This document shows, piece after piece, positions 1-8,588 of a DNA stretch of 53,571 nt. How positions within the stretch are numbered: position 1 is the first letter of the stretch; every line of letters starts with the position of its first letter. Source of the DNA: a virus; the IMG/VR virus record IMGVR_UViG_3300009158_002277, positions 1 to 53,571 of that record, one strand, 5' to 3'. The translations under genes were made by a program, and so were the position numbers. The notes beneath the pieces were generated by a model. That model was not told where the DNA came from. It did not search any database and saw nothing but the letters and a program-made list of their open reading frames with translations.

Positions 1-2
1 CA

Positions 3-194
3 GAATTTGTGCCTATACTGGTGTATAGGATACAAGGACATCTCAAGGACGAAGTGCATCAGTGGTTACGAAACACTTACGGACCGCGAGGGCAATATCT
101 AAATGGTCGTCATTGGGATCATTACGAGGGGAAATTTACTGTGATGGACGAACAGGTGTATATGTTCTACAAATTGAAATGGGAGAGAGGATGA
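3..194 (+). CDS. Partial small hypothetical protein, truncated by window edge
   Basis: The reading frame is open from the left edge to a TGA at 192-194. A GTG lies at 9, but the frame has no stop before it inside the window, so the true start is probably outside. About 63 residues are visible, rich in aromatic and charged residues, ending in a Phe-Tyr-Lys-Leu-Lys-Trp stretch. Short phage proteins with an FKLrW-like C-terminus are common as I recall, but I assign no function. Its stop overlaps the ATG of the epimerase gene as ATGA, so it is probably co-translated with the sugar cassette. Confidence 0.6.
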   Translation, partial: EFVPILVYRIQGHLKDEVHQWLRNTYGPRGQYLNGRHWDHYEGKFTVMDEQVYMFYKLKWERG

Positions 195-1156
195 AAATAT
201 TAGTCACAGGCGGGCTTGGCTTAATCGGACACAATGTAGTCAAACGCCTACAAGAACAAGGCCACACCGCATCCATCATCGATAATCGTACCACATACGG
301 AATAATTCCACAGGCAGAACTTGACTACTTGATGACCGAGAGATTGAAAAAGATTAAGTTATCACCATCGCACTTGTATAATCGAGACATCTGTGATAGA
401 GAATCCATTGACGACATATTTGAGATTGAGCAGCCCGATGTAGTGATACACATGGCGTCATTTCCACGACAAAAAGTCGTGAATGCCGACCCTGCATGGG
501 GGTCTCGTGTGATGATGGAAGGGTTGATCAATGTGCTCGAAAGTGCCAAAAAACACAAAGTAAACCGAGTTGTGTATATTTCCAGCTCAATGGTGTATGG
601 TGACTTCACAGATGATGTCACTGAAGACGCTGTATGTAGGCCGCAAGGCCAATACGGTATTATGAAACTTGCAGGAGAAAACCTTGTTAAAGACTATGCT
701 CGCCGTGGTTGTTTTGATCACGTTATTATCCGTCCCAGTGCTGTTTATGGGCCGCTCGATGTGGAAGACCGAGTTGTCTCCAAATTCATGCTCACAGCAA
801 TGCGCGGCGGCGTGCTCCGGGTCAACGGATCTAGTGAAACACTAGACTTCACTTATGTGGATGACGCTGCTGATGGTATCGTGGCTGCTGCTACGAGGTT
901 TGTGGGTGCTTGCCAAACATTTAACATCACAAAAAGTCACAGCGTGAGTCTGCTACAGGCCGCTGGCATGATCATTGAGATTGTTGGTAAAGGATCAATT
1001 GAACTGCGCGACAAGGATGCAGACTTTCCAAGTCGTGGTGCGTTGAATATAGATCTTGCTAGAGCCGTGTTGAAATATGATCCCAAGGTGGATGTTGCAG
1101 AAGGATTTGAGAATTACTATAACTGGTTCACCAACAGTTCGTATTGGAAAACATGA
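191..1156 (+). CDS. NAD-dependent sugar epimerase/dehydratase (extended SDR family)
   Basis: A 321-aa nucleotide-sugar epimerase/dehydratase of the GalE/RmlB type, expected to be cytoplasmic and to use bound NAD. The N-terminus has the Rossmann motif GGLGLIG (residues 7-13). An SSS motif (131-133) and YGIMK (155-159) supply the Ser and Tyr-x3-Lys catalytic residues. The length is normal for the family. I chose the ATG at 191 because it overlaps the upstream stop as ATGA, has a purine-rich GGGAGAGAGG just before it, and begins directly with the Rossmann strand. The frame is open further upstream to a GTG at 62, but that would add unrelated residues. First full gene of a three-gene cassette. 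Substrate not determinable. Confidence 0.9.
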   Translation: MKILVTGGLGLIGHNVVKRLQEQGHTASIIDNRTTYGIIPQAELDYLMTERLKKIKLSPSHLYNRDICDRESIDDIFEIEQPDVVIHMASFPRQKVVNADPAWGSRVMMEGLINVLESAKKHKVNRVVYISSSMVYGDFTDDVTEDAVCRPQGQYGIMKLAGENLVKDYARRGCFDHVIIRPSAVYGPLDVEDRVVSKFMLTAMRGGVLRVNGSSETLDFTYVDDAADGIVAAATRFVGACQTFNITKSHSVSLLQAAGMIIEIVGKGSIELRDKDADFPSRGALNIDLARAVLKYDPKVDVAEGFENYYNWFTNSSYWKT

Positions 1157-2238
1157 ATATACCATTTACAAATTTACACCAGCAATATCTTGATTGCAAA
1201 ACAGAGGTAGATCAGGCCATAGCAAACACTATCGCTAGTAGCAGTTACATCACAGGACCTGATGTTACTGTGTTTGAAGCAGCCATGGCTGAATATGTTG
1301 GTGCTGAAGATTGTGCCAGCACTGGGTCGGGCACCATGGCCCTGATCTGTGCATTACGAGCCGCTGGTGTCGGCCCTGGACATGAAGTGTTAACTACTCC
1401 ACACACTTTTGTAGCCACTACAGAAGCCATTGTCATGGTAGGTGCCCGACCTGTGTTTGTGGACATTGATCCTGCCACACACCTAATGGATTTACACTTG
1501 ATGCTGGCAAGGATCACCTCTAGAACACGAGCAGTGCTTTGGGTAGATATGTATGGACAATGTCCAGATTTGGATCGCATGAAAAAGATCTGTAAATTAA
1601 ACGATCTTGTGATGATTGAGGATGCTGCTCACAGTCTAGGAACACAATGGAAAGGTCAACAAATTGGCAGCATAGCCGATCTCACTTGCTTTAGTTTCAA
1701 TCCGGTGAAGAATCTTGGCGCCATGGGCGATGCTGGTTGTGTGACTGGCAGTCAAGAACTCATGGATCGTGTGCGTATGTATCGAGATCACGGCCGCACA
1801 GGACGCTATGACATAGTAGAACTGGGATACAATGCTAGAATTGACAACATGCAGAGCAACATTGTGCTGGCCAAGTTACCCAAACTGGTGCATTGGATCA
1901 ATCGCAAACGTGCAATCTGCTCTTGGTATGATGAACAGTTGAGTGATATTGTCAAAACCATACATCGAGATCCGCGTGTAGGGCAAGGTCATTATGTGTA
2001 TGTGATACAGACACCACAGCGAGATGCATTGAAACAGTTTTTAGCAGATCGTGGTATCCAGACCAATGTGCATTATGCTACTACCACACATCAACAACCG
2101 GCATATCAAGCATGGTATTCTCCATGTCCTGTAGCAGAGATCACAGTGAAAGAGATTTTAAGCCTGCCTTGTTGGTATAGCATGACTCAAGATCAACTGG
2201 ATCATGTTGTGACCAGCGTCAAGGAGTTTTTTGTATGA
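1153..2238 (+). CDS. DegT/DnrJ/EryC1/StrS-family PLP sugar aminotransferase
   Basis: A 361-aa fold-type I PLP enzyme that normally transfers an amino group to a keto sugar nucleotide. Visible motifs are the GSGTMAL cofactor-loop region (58-64), EDAAHSLG (156-163) with the Asp that contacts the pyridine nitrogen, and SFNPVKNLGAMGDAG with Lys186 as the Schiff-base lysine. Length is close to typical. The start is the ATG at 1153, overlapping the previous stop as ATGA; a TTG three codons upstream is less likely. It follows an epimerase/dehydratase and precedes a Gfo/Idh oxidoreductase, a set used to make amino sugars such as 3-amino or 2,3-diamino sugars. The exact product is inference. Confidence 0.92.
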   Translation: MNIPFTNLHQQYLDCKTEVDQAIANTIASSSYITGPDVTVFEAAMAEYVGAEDCASTGSGTMALICALRAAGVGPGHEVLTTPHTFVATTEAIVMVGARPVFVDIDPATHLMDLHLMLARITSRTRAVLWVDMYGQCPDLDRMKKICKLNDLVMIEDAAHSLGTQWKGQQIGSIADLTCFSFNPVKNLGAMGDAGCVTGSQELMDRVRMYRDHGRTGRYDIVELGYNARIDNMQSNIVLAKLPKLVHWINRKRAICSWYDEQLSDIVKTIHRDPRVGQGHYVYVIQTPQRDALKQFLADRGIQTNVHYATTTHQQPAYQAWYSPCPVAEITVKEILSLPCWYSMTQDQLDHVVTSVKEFFV

Positions 2239-3107
2239 ATATGTGGTTGGTTGGTGCAGGATATTGGGGATCTAAGTTGTTGGAGACCTTGAAGAAGTTT
2301 GATGTGACTGCACAGGTCATCGACATACGCAATGGGCAGACCATTGATGATATCATTTCAAAGGATCCAGTTATGTTGGCCACACCACTGTGGCAGCATC
2401 ACGAGCAGACTGTAAAATTACTACAGCGTGGGCACGATGTGTATGTAGAAAAGCCCATGGCCGAAACCGTGGAAGAAATCGCCGATATACAGAAATATTT
2501 ACAATCTGGACAGTTGCTCATGGTGGGTCATTTGTTTGTGCATCATCCACAGATGCATGAGATCCGTTCTATAATCAATCAAGGTGCGATAGGAAAATTA
2601 CAGCATGTAACCAGTCGTAGATTGAATTGGGGGATCTATCAAACCAAAACAGATCCACTGCTGAGCTTGGCTGTGCATGATATCAGCATACTGTTACAGG
2701 TATGTTCAAATCTTAAAATCACCCAATCTCGGGCATGGAACTATGCCCAAGGACCACAATGCGACCGAGTATCATTCAGCGGGCATGCAGATGGTGTGAC
2801 CTTTGATGTTGATGTGAGTTGGCATTGGCCTGTTCGCACTAGGCAAACTGTGTTCATTGGCACACAGGGACAGATTGTTTGGGATCAAGATGTGAATGCC
2901 GTGACTGTGAAGAAGAATCTGATCATCAACAATCGTGCTGTGGCGGATGAGAATCCAATTGAGATATATCTCAACGGTATCACACCATTAGAAGCCGAGC
3001 TAGAGCATTGGATCGATTGTATACATTCTCGGCAAACACCCAGCAGTGATATCAAGCAGGCTGCCCAGGTGGCTAACATAGTTCAGCAAGTAAAAGACTT
3101 ACTGTAA
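2235..3107 (+). CDS. Gfo/Idh/MocA-family oxidoreductase
   Basis: A 290-aa NAD(P)-dependent sugar oxidoreductase. The N-terminal GAGYWG (7-12) is the dinucleotide-binding glycine motif, and EKP (72-74) is the hallmark of the family and holds its conserved lysine. An HDISIL segment in the C-terminal half fits the usual substrate/catalytic His region. The protein is slightly short (many relatives are 320-370 aa) but reads as complete. It starts by an ATGA overlap with the aminotransferase. Together with the two preceding genes it resembles Wlb-type amino-sugar pathways, in which a Gfo/Idh enzyme makes the keto sugar used by the DegT enzyme. Its 3' end overlaps the convergent gene by 9 nt. Confidence 0.88.
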   Translation: MNMWLVGAGYWGSKLLETLKKFDVTAQVIDIRNGQTIDDIISKDPVMLATPLWQHHEQTVKLLQRGHDVYVEKPMAETVEEIADIQKYLQSGQLLMVGHLFVHHPQMHEIRSIINQGAIGKLQHVTSRRLNWGIYQTKTDPLLSLAVHDISILLQVCSNLKITQSRAWNYAQGPQCDRVSFSGHADGVTFDVDVSWHWPVRTRQTVFIGTQGQIVWDQDVNAVTVKKNLIINNRAVADENPIEIYLNGITPLEAELEHWIDCIHSRQTPSSDIKQAAQVANIVQQVKDLL

Positions 3108-4727
3108 GTCTCCGTAGCGTGACACAAAATACTCACGCAACCATTCCCATCTAAATGACTGTTTAAGAGTTGACAATGCTTGATCACTGGCTTTGAAGAA
3201 CTCTACTCCATCACGAGCACCTTTCAAGCACCATTCAGCATGATTGCCTTGGGCACGAGATAGCCAGGTATTCAATCTGTATTCGCCATCTACAGTGGGT
3301 GATTGCGATTCAAAGTAGGCCAACTTAGCACATTCTCTAAATGCTGTACGCCAGGTGTGGTAAGGAGTTTGATTGAAGTCACCATAACAACTGACCATGG
3401 GCACACTTTCATGAGCAAAACTCAAGGTGTAATCCAATCCAAAGTTCTTTGCCTGATTGAGTTCACGAATACCTTGGCAGTTGTACATCACCACACCCAT
3501 GTGTCCGTATTGTAACCCATTCACTGTGTTGATACAATCGAAGATGTAGTTCTTGGGTTGTTGCATGCGATCGGGCACATAGGAAAAATCAAATTGTTCA
3601 TGCAATCGGGTCTTGGCAAATACTGCGTAATACCAAGGAGTTGAACTGAGATCTGCTGCTGCCTCAAGAGCAGTTTCCATACCTGCCACACCATGCACAC
3701 GCTTGGATCTGGCACATCGTTGTGCTAGTATGTTCCAATTTTGTTCTGCATCAGGTTCATCATAGGATATGAATACCACATCCATCAAGGCATCAACACG
3801 ATCATTACAGTGTGTTTTATCTATGTAGGGATAATCGTATAACTGGGTTTTTATGTAAGGAATCGCTGCCTTGGGCACAATAACACCACCAGCACCCGGA
3901 CTTAATGGAACTATGGTCTTGGTTTTCTCTCTCCATAACGAAACAGCCGGAGGTCTTAGGCCTTGACTGACAGTGTGTCCGGTCGAAAAGATAGCCAACG
4001 GCCCTGCAAAGTCTTGAGTCTGCACAGCATTGACATGGCTATCCAAGTTGTGTTTTATTACGGGCATAGGCCTTCGTGGCACTGATAGGTATTGATCAAC
4101 AAAGTTACAATCATACCAGTCCAACAACTCCACAGTTTCTGCCTTTGCAGCAAAACTAGGCACATGCATGAAGAATGTGTCTCCAAACTTTTGTTCATCG
4201 CTGGCAAACACATGCAGCAGATTGTATTGCCAATGACTAGGGTGCCACGAGAAATCAAAATCAGTGTAATCGCAGATACTAGAGCACACCCAAACAAATT
4301 CATGTTCAGTGGCAATGCTCTTGGCCAATCGGATCAATGTATCTCTGTAGTTGTCGAAGTATCTTACACGGCGAGCAACATTGGGTATCTGTCCTGCTGC
4401 ACCATCCATGTGATCGATCTCGTAGATAGCAGTGGCTAGAGTTCTTGGCAATACCGGAGCAGCATGATAGTTTGTGTCTGTGTAGCCCGCAGTAGGAACA
4501 AGATATGTGCCCGAATCCTGTTGATGTTGGCTGGGCCATGCATGTCGTTGATGTGCTTGCCAAGGTGGAGGTTCATAAAGGAAATCAAAGCCTGTGTAAT
4601 CCACTAAGTATGATACCATCCAGAAGAATCGTGTACGCGATTGCTGTTGTGCTTGCTCAATAGATTCAACCTGTTGCTCATGTGGAAACAGGTTAGGTTT
4701 GGTTCCAATATAAAATATATCAAACAT
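3099..4727 (-). CDS. Glycosyltransferase-like protein with three repeated modules and a YDEP motif
   Basis: A 542-aa protein. Residues 317-420 align by eye with the 304-aa protein at 24056-24970: both have a V/Y-F/L-I/L-SYDEP strand (here 322-325), a following W, an R-x-G-V segment and an NGL-x-YG motif. That relative has a DGD metal-binding motif; here the equivalent place reads FAKTR, so the canonical DxD is missing. A shorter pattern, aromatic strand then FDF then P-x4-Q, occurs three times: 34-57, 144-167 and 366-389. This suggests three degenerate copies of one half-domain. The start codon overlaps that of the divergent gene (CATG at 4725-4728). Glycosyltransferase function is inferred from the paralogue and may be lost in some modules. 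Confidence 0.65.
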   Translation of the reverse strand: MFDIFYIGTKPNLFPHEQQVESIEQAQQQSRTRFFWMVSYLVDYTGFDFLYEPPPWQAHQRHAWPSQHQQDSGTYLVPTAGYTDTNYHAAPVLPRTLATAIYEIDHMDGAAGQIPNVARRVRYFDNYRDTLIRLAKSIATEHEFVWVCSSICDYTDFDFSWHPSHWQYNLLHVFASDEQKFGDTFFMHVPSFAAKAETVELLDWYDCNFVDQYLSVPRRPMPVIKHNLDSHVNAVQTQDFAGPLAIFSTGHTVSQGLRPPAVSLWREKTKTIVPLSPGAGGVIVPKAAIPYIKTQLYDYPYIDKTHCNDRVDALMDVVFISYDEPDAEQNWNILAQRCARSKRVHGVAGMETALEAAADLSSTPWYYAVFAKTRLHEQFDFSYVPDRMQQPKNYIFDCINTVNGLQYGHMGVVMYNCQGIRELNQAKNFGLDYTLSFAHESVPMVSCYGDFNQTPYHTWRTAFRECAKLAYFESQSPTVDGEYRLNTWLSRAQGNHAEWCLKGARDGVEFFKASDQALSTLKQSFRWEWLREYFVSRYGDLQ

Positions 4728-5847
4728 GATTAGGATAGATGAGATTTACGAAAATACATTCTTGCCCTGGGTGAGAAAAAACTTACCTACCACCACTCTT
4801 TACTATCATGATCCTTTTGGGCATAGCGATCCTTCCAGTTTACATTGTAGAAGTTTAAATAATTTGCCACTCGACGATACCAGTTTCATATACTTCTTTG
4901 ATCAAGAACCTTTGATCTTAGATCTACATCAAACAACATTCGACCGTGTGGACCAAAACAACATAGCAAAATTTAAACCTTGTAATAGAAAAACAGGAGC
5001 CATAGTAGTTAGCGAAACTGCCAGTGACAACATAGATTATATATGTAAACAACGAAACTTGCAACCTTTTTATTATTTTTCTCATGGGTGGGCAGCACTA
5101 GACTGGTATCGCGGGTATGATCGAACTTTCCTAATCACTCCATGGACCAAAAGAACAATTCGAAAAACATTCTTCAGTGCCAATCGCATCATTGGTGGGC
5201 TACGACAACATCGTGTGTTAATGTTGTATCACTTTGCCCAGTTAGGATTATTGGATAATTGGATCAGCGCCAGTGCTGTGTGTCCAGTAGAGAATATGCC
5301 CATTGGTGAAATCGCTAAACATTATCAGGAACGATATCCCGACATCGTTGATGTAGTCAATAACATAGAGTTACCTAGACTGTTTCCCGATGAAGATACT
5401 CCTAGAATGAGCAGTTGTTGGTTAGATCAATTTGATCCATGTGCCGAAAGTTTAGTGTATCATGTCACAGAAACTGTGTATACTGGACGTAGATTACAAC
5501 TTACCGAAAAATCATTCAAACCTATTGCCTTGGGTATGCCATTTGTACTGTCAGCCACCGCGGGAAGCCTGGCATATCTAAGAAGTTATGGATTCCAAAC
5601 CTTTTCAGAGGTCTGGGACGAGAGTTACGATCTCGAATCTGACGACTTCTTACGAGCCGAGAAAGTTGCTGCCTTACTAAAACAATTAGATGATCTTTCT
5701 GAACAACAGAAACATGAACTGTTCCAAGCCTGTTGGCCTGTGATTGAACATAACTGGAACTGGTTCTATCGCGGTGAGTTTGAATCAGTACTGTGGACCG
5801 AACTCACCAACATGTTAGATTCAATCAAGGCACATTTAACAGTATGA
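4726..5847 (+). CDS. Glycosyltransferase-like protein, EK-x2-KP/DESYD family, copy 1
   Basis: A 373-aa protein. Its C-terminal region (about 258-310) carries TEKSFKPI, a PFV strand, then GFQTF and DESYD. The same ordered motifs occur in three other proteins of this window (5844-7031, 17311-18423, 19783-20772). The arrangement resembles the donor-binding C-terminal lobe of GT-B enzymes such as fucosyltransferases, where an S/T-E-K motif lies before a hydrophobic P-V strand; that comparison is from memory and family assignment is tentative. No signal peptide or membrane segment is visible. It is followed by its neighbour with an ATGA overlap. Upstream, the start codon overlaps that of the divergent gene, so any promoter must lie inside that gene. 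Confidence 0.6.
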   Translation: MIRIDEIYENTFLPWVRKNLPTTTLYYHDPFGHSDPSSLHCRSLNNLPLDDTSFIYFFDQEPLILDLHQTTFDRVDQNNIAKFKPCNRKTGAIVVSETASDNIDYICKQRNLQPFYYFSHGWAALDWYRGYDRTFLITPWTKRTIRKTFFSANRIIGGLRQHRVLMLYHFAQLGLLDNWISASAVCPVENMPIGEIAKHYQERYPDIVDVVNNIELPRLFPDEDTPRMSSCWLDQFDPCAESLVYHVTETVYTGRRLQLTEKSFKPIALGMPFVLSATAGSLAYLRSYGFQTFSEVWDESYDLESDDFLRAEKVAALLKQLDDLSEQQKHELFQACWPVIEHNWNWFYRGEFESVLWTELTNMLDSIKAHLTV

Positions 5848-7031
5848 TTTATATCTCAATAGATCACTTGCATCCTGTTACCCGTAGACCTATGCCTAAT
5901 GGTATACCTGTACATCAGCATGATCAGATTGATCAATTAGGCAACGATAGATTGGATTTTCCTCGCATAATTTACTATCTACGTGATTGTAAAATCTCCT
6001 ATCAAATAGTAAACCCTGCCCACGCACCTGTTGGATCATGGTATCCGATGGTGCTAAGTTGGTTTGATTTCAGCCGAGACTATATGTCATTGATAAGCCC
6101 AGCAGCATTGAGTCGTATCAAAGCAAAAGAAATGCTAGTGGTGTTCACTTACCACGAAGGAGATCATCCTGGACGTATCCGTGATAGATTGGACACACTT
6201 TGTTCCGATCACGGGATAGATCCTGCTATGACATGGTTGATATCAGGCAATACAACTGCCGATCAATATCCAAACTCCGTGTATTGGCCTGAATTGGAAT
6301 TCATGTATTGGCGGACCGTGGATAGAAACTCAGGTGCTCAGTATCACCTCAATCCTAGGTCACAAGCATATACTGGATTATGCCGTATAGATAAACTATG
6401 GCGCAAGGTATTCATGAGTGATCTGTGGAGTCATGGATTGCACAAACAAGGTTACTTCAGTTACACTCAACATCTACTAGGAGGCGAGGACAACTACTAC
6501 GAATGTGCATTAAGAAATAGTTATCTTGCTGAATGTCAACTCAGGGTAGATCAGTTCATTGCTGCCGGACCATTTCTTGTGGATGATCTAGATACTCGGG
6601 CTCACAATACCTATGATCAGAACATGACTGACTTGTACACAGACAGTTACTTCAACATTGTGTTAGAGACCATGATCGATATTGATGATTCTGGTGGACA
6701 GTTTATCACAGAAAAAACTTTTAAACCCATATTCAACAATCAATTCTTTGTGGCTGTGAGTTCCGCAGATCATCTCCGACATCTACGTGATCTAGGATAT
6801 CAGACCTTTGGAAGATGCATAGATGAGAGTTACGATTCAAACACCAACAATCAAGATCGATTCGAATCTGTGTTGGATCTTACCAAGTCATTGATACAAT
6901 CAGGGCAGGATAATTTGCATCGTCTGTACGAGGATCTTGCACCTGAGATACAACACAATGCTCGAGTGTTCCAGTCAGGAATGGCTCACCGATTGAAAGT
7001 GGTCGTGGATCGCATCAACTGCAAACTTTGA
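5844..7031 (+). CDS. Glycosyltransferase-like protein, EK-x2-KP/DESYD family, copy 2
   Basis: A 395-aa protein starting at ATG 5844, which overlaps the preceding stop as ATGA. An in-frame upstream extension exists but would lie inside the previous gene. The C-terminal signature ITEKTFKPI, then LGYQTF and DESYD (about 287-336) matches the other three copies. The N-terminal half has a YHEGDH segment and contains many aromatic residues but no motif I can name. With copy 1 it forms a two-gene plus-strand unit lying between minus-strand genes. The 3' end overlaps the convergent carbamoyltransferase gene by 17 nt, and no terminator hairpin is visible between them. Function as a glycosyltransferase is inference. 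Confidence 0.6.
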   Translation: MIYISIDHLHPVTRRPMPNGIPVHQHDQIDQLGNDRLDFPRIIYYLRDCKISYQIVNPAHAPVGSWYPMVLSWFDFSRDYMSLISPAALSRIKAKEMLVVFTYHEGDHPGRIRDRLDTLCSDHGIDPAMTWLISGNTTADQYPNSVYWPELEFMYWRTVDRNSGAQYHLNPRSQAYTGLCRIDKLWRKVFMSDLWSHGLHKQGYFSYTQHLLGGEDNYYECALRNSYLAECQLRVDQFIAAGPFLVDDLDTRAHNTYDQNMTDLYTDSYFNIVLETMIDIDDSGGQFITEKTFKPIFNNQFFVAVSSADHLRHLRDLGYQTFGRCIDESYDSNTNNQDRFESVLDLTKSLIQSGQDNLHRLYEDLAPEIQHNARVFQSGMAHRLKVVVDRINCKL

Positions 7032-8490
7032 TTCCATAACACCGTTGGAATCGATCGGCATCTCTGGGATCGTTGACCATGGGCTCACCACGTATGTTGA
7101 GGCTGGTGTTTAACAGCATAGGGCATCCGGTCATCACATACCACTTTTCTAGTAGTTGTCGGATGCCTGATCCATCTCTAGGTACAGTTTGTACCCTGCT
7201 GGTGCCATCTACATGCACAATAGCAGGAAACTGACCTGGATCACGACATTCTGCTGTGACCTGCATGTATGGGCTGGTATCGAAGTTAGGCGGCATATAA
7301 AAGTATTCTGCTGCGTATTCTTCTAGGATCACAGGTGCAAATGGTCGGAACTTTTGTCTGCGTTTGATCTCATTCACCCGGTTCTTGATTGAATGTCCTC
7401 TTGGGTCTGCTAGTAGACTGCGATTGCCCAGCGCCCGCGGTCCGAACTCTGCACGGCCTGATGCCACACCCACTATCTTGTCCGTGACTAGATGATCCAA
7501 GATTTCATTTACCGGGTAAGCACCGGGTATATTATGTCCCAGAAAAGTGTCTCGCCAATTAACACGGCCACCATGAGCCAAACAACTAGCACCGAGACTA
7601 TTGCCAGCATCGCCCGGATTAGGCATAATCCAAATTTTTTCATAGTATTGTCCTAAGAATCTATTTGCCAGGCAGTTCAATGCTACACCACCACCGTATA
7701 CTAGATTACGGCTGCGGCCATGCTCTCTGGCTTTTTGTAGAACATCTCGTATCATGCTTTCCACTAGAAATTGTGCTGTGCTGGCAATGTTTGCAGGATC
7801 AGCATGAGGCAGAAAGTCATCGCCTACTCCAATGTGTAGATTCTGTTTAAAGCGGAGTCCAGGTATGGTATCTACTAACTGTTTTCTCATCTCGTCGAGA
7901 TACAGTGGCTCACCATATGCTGCCATGCCCATGAGTATGTATTCTTCATCCATGGGCTTTAACCCTACACGAGCAGTCATAGCCGAATAGAACAATCCAA
8001 TACTATCAGGATATCGCAGACTCCACACTTTCTTGTATCGTGCTCGACCGTTTTCATACCAAGCATCCCAGATGGTCACAGTGTCAAACTCGCCAATGGC
8101 ATCTATCACCACAACTGTGGCATCTTCAAATGGGCTGGTCTGGAATCCCCCTGCTGCATGACACAAGTGATGCCCATGTGTGTGTATTTTAGGACGCCCT
8201 ATGATTCTGTATGAAGGTCCTAGTAATCGATCCCAACTGGGCCATTGAAATCCTTCACCGCTGCGTAGGTGTCGCATGGCTTTGATCCAAGGGCGTTCAT
8301 AGTAGTGATACTCTAGTTTATCGGAATCTGTATGCGCTAATGCGTCCAATACAAGATGATCATTGAGATCCTTATCGTGCTTTTTCTTGCTGTAGCGTTC
8401 GCTGTGAGCAGCAAACAAGATATCGCCAGCCTGATTGACCACACTCACTGCGGCATCATGGAAGCCGGCTGAGATGCCTATGTAATTCAT
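7015..8490 (-). CDS. O-carbamoyltransferase, NodU/CmcH family
   Basis: A 491-aa enzyme of the family that transfers a carbamoyl group from carbamoyl phosphate, via carbamoyl-adenylate, to a hydroxyl of a sugar, antibiotic or nodulation factor. The N-terminal Kae1-like part begins GISAGFHDAAVSVV. HHLCHA (107-112) supplies the metal-binding histidines. GGVALNCLANRF and the C-terminal GRAEFGPRALGNRSLLADPR block, followed by FRPFAPV and NTSLNIRGEP, are family hallmarks. It is shorter than many relatives (550-600 aa), yet both domains are present. It is the last gene of the minus-strand operon and overlaps the 33-codon ORF as ATGA. It probably carbamoylates the product of the island. Confidence 0.93.
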   Translation of the reverse strand: MNYIGISAGFHDAAVSVVNQAGDILFAAHSERYSKKKHDKDLNDHLVLDALAHTDSDKLEYHYYERPWIKAMRHLRSGEGFQWPSWDRLLGPSYRIIGRPKIHTHGHHLCHAAGGFQTSPFEDATVVVIDAIGEFDTVTIWDAWYENGRARYKKVWSLRYPDSIGLFYSAMTARVGLKPMDEEYILMGMAAYGEPLYLDEMRKQLVDTIPGLRFKQNLHIGVGDDFLPHADPANIASTAQFLVESMIRDVLQKAREHGRSRNLVYGGGVALNCLANRFLGQYYEKIWIMPNPGDAGNSLGASCLAHGGRVNWRDTFLGHNIPGAYPVNEILDHLVTDKIVGVASGRAEFGPRALGNRSLLADPRGHSIKNRVNEIKRRQKFRPFAPVILEEYAAEYFYMPPNFDTSPYMQVTAECRDPGQFPAIVHVDGTSRVQTVPRDGSGIRQLLEKWYVMTGCPMLLNTSLNIRGEPMVNDPRDADRFQRCYGIKVCS

Positions 8491-8588
8491 TTGTAGATAA
8501 AGGGATCGCGTTTGCGAAGTTCTCGCAGTTTTTTACGATAGCGTATCTCTAGTGTGATCTTTGCCCATAGTCTTTTAATCCAATTCAT
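8487..8588 (-). CDS. 33-aa basic microprotein upstream of the carbamoyltransferase
   Basis: A short ORF that begins MNWIKRLWAKITLEIRYRK and ends in RKRDPFIYK. It is supported by position: its ATG overlaps the stop of the 358-aa gene as ATGA, and its TGA overlaps the ATG of the carbamoyltransferase as ATGA, so it exactly fills the gap. It is strongly basic, with an amphipathic N-terminal helix carrying two Trp residues, and could be a membrane-edge or partner-binding peptide. I recall similar short basic ORFs ending in a DPFIY-like motif beside carbamoyltransferases in bacterial polysaccharide clusters, but cannot verify this here. A translational coupling leader is the alternative. Confidence 0.7.
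   Translation of the reverse strand: MNWIKRLWAKITLEIRYRKKLRELRKRDPFIYK

Noticed and set aside
62-190. Upstream extension of the epimerase frame to a GTG at 62
   Set aside because: The added residues do not belong to the family, and the ATG at 191 has a ribosome-binding site, an ATGA overlap and the Rossmann strand directly after it.
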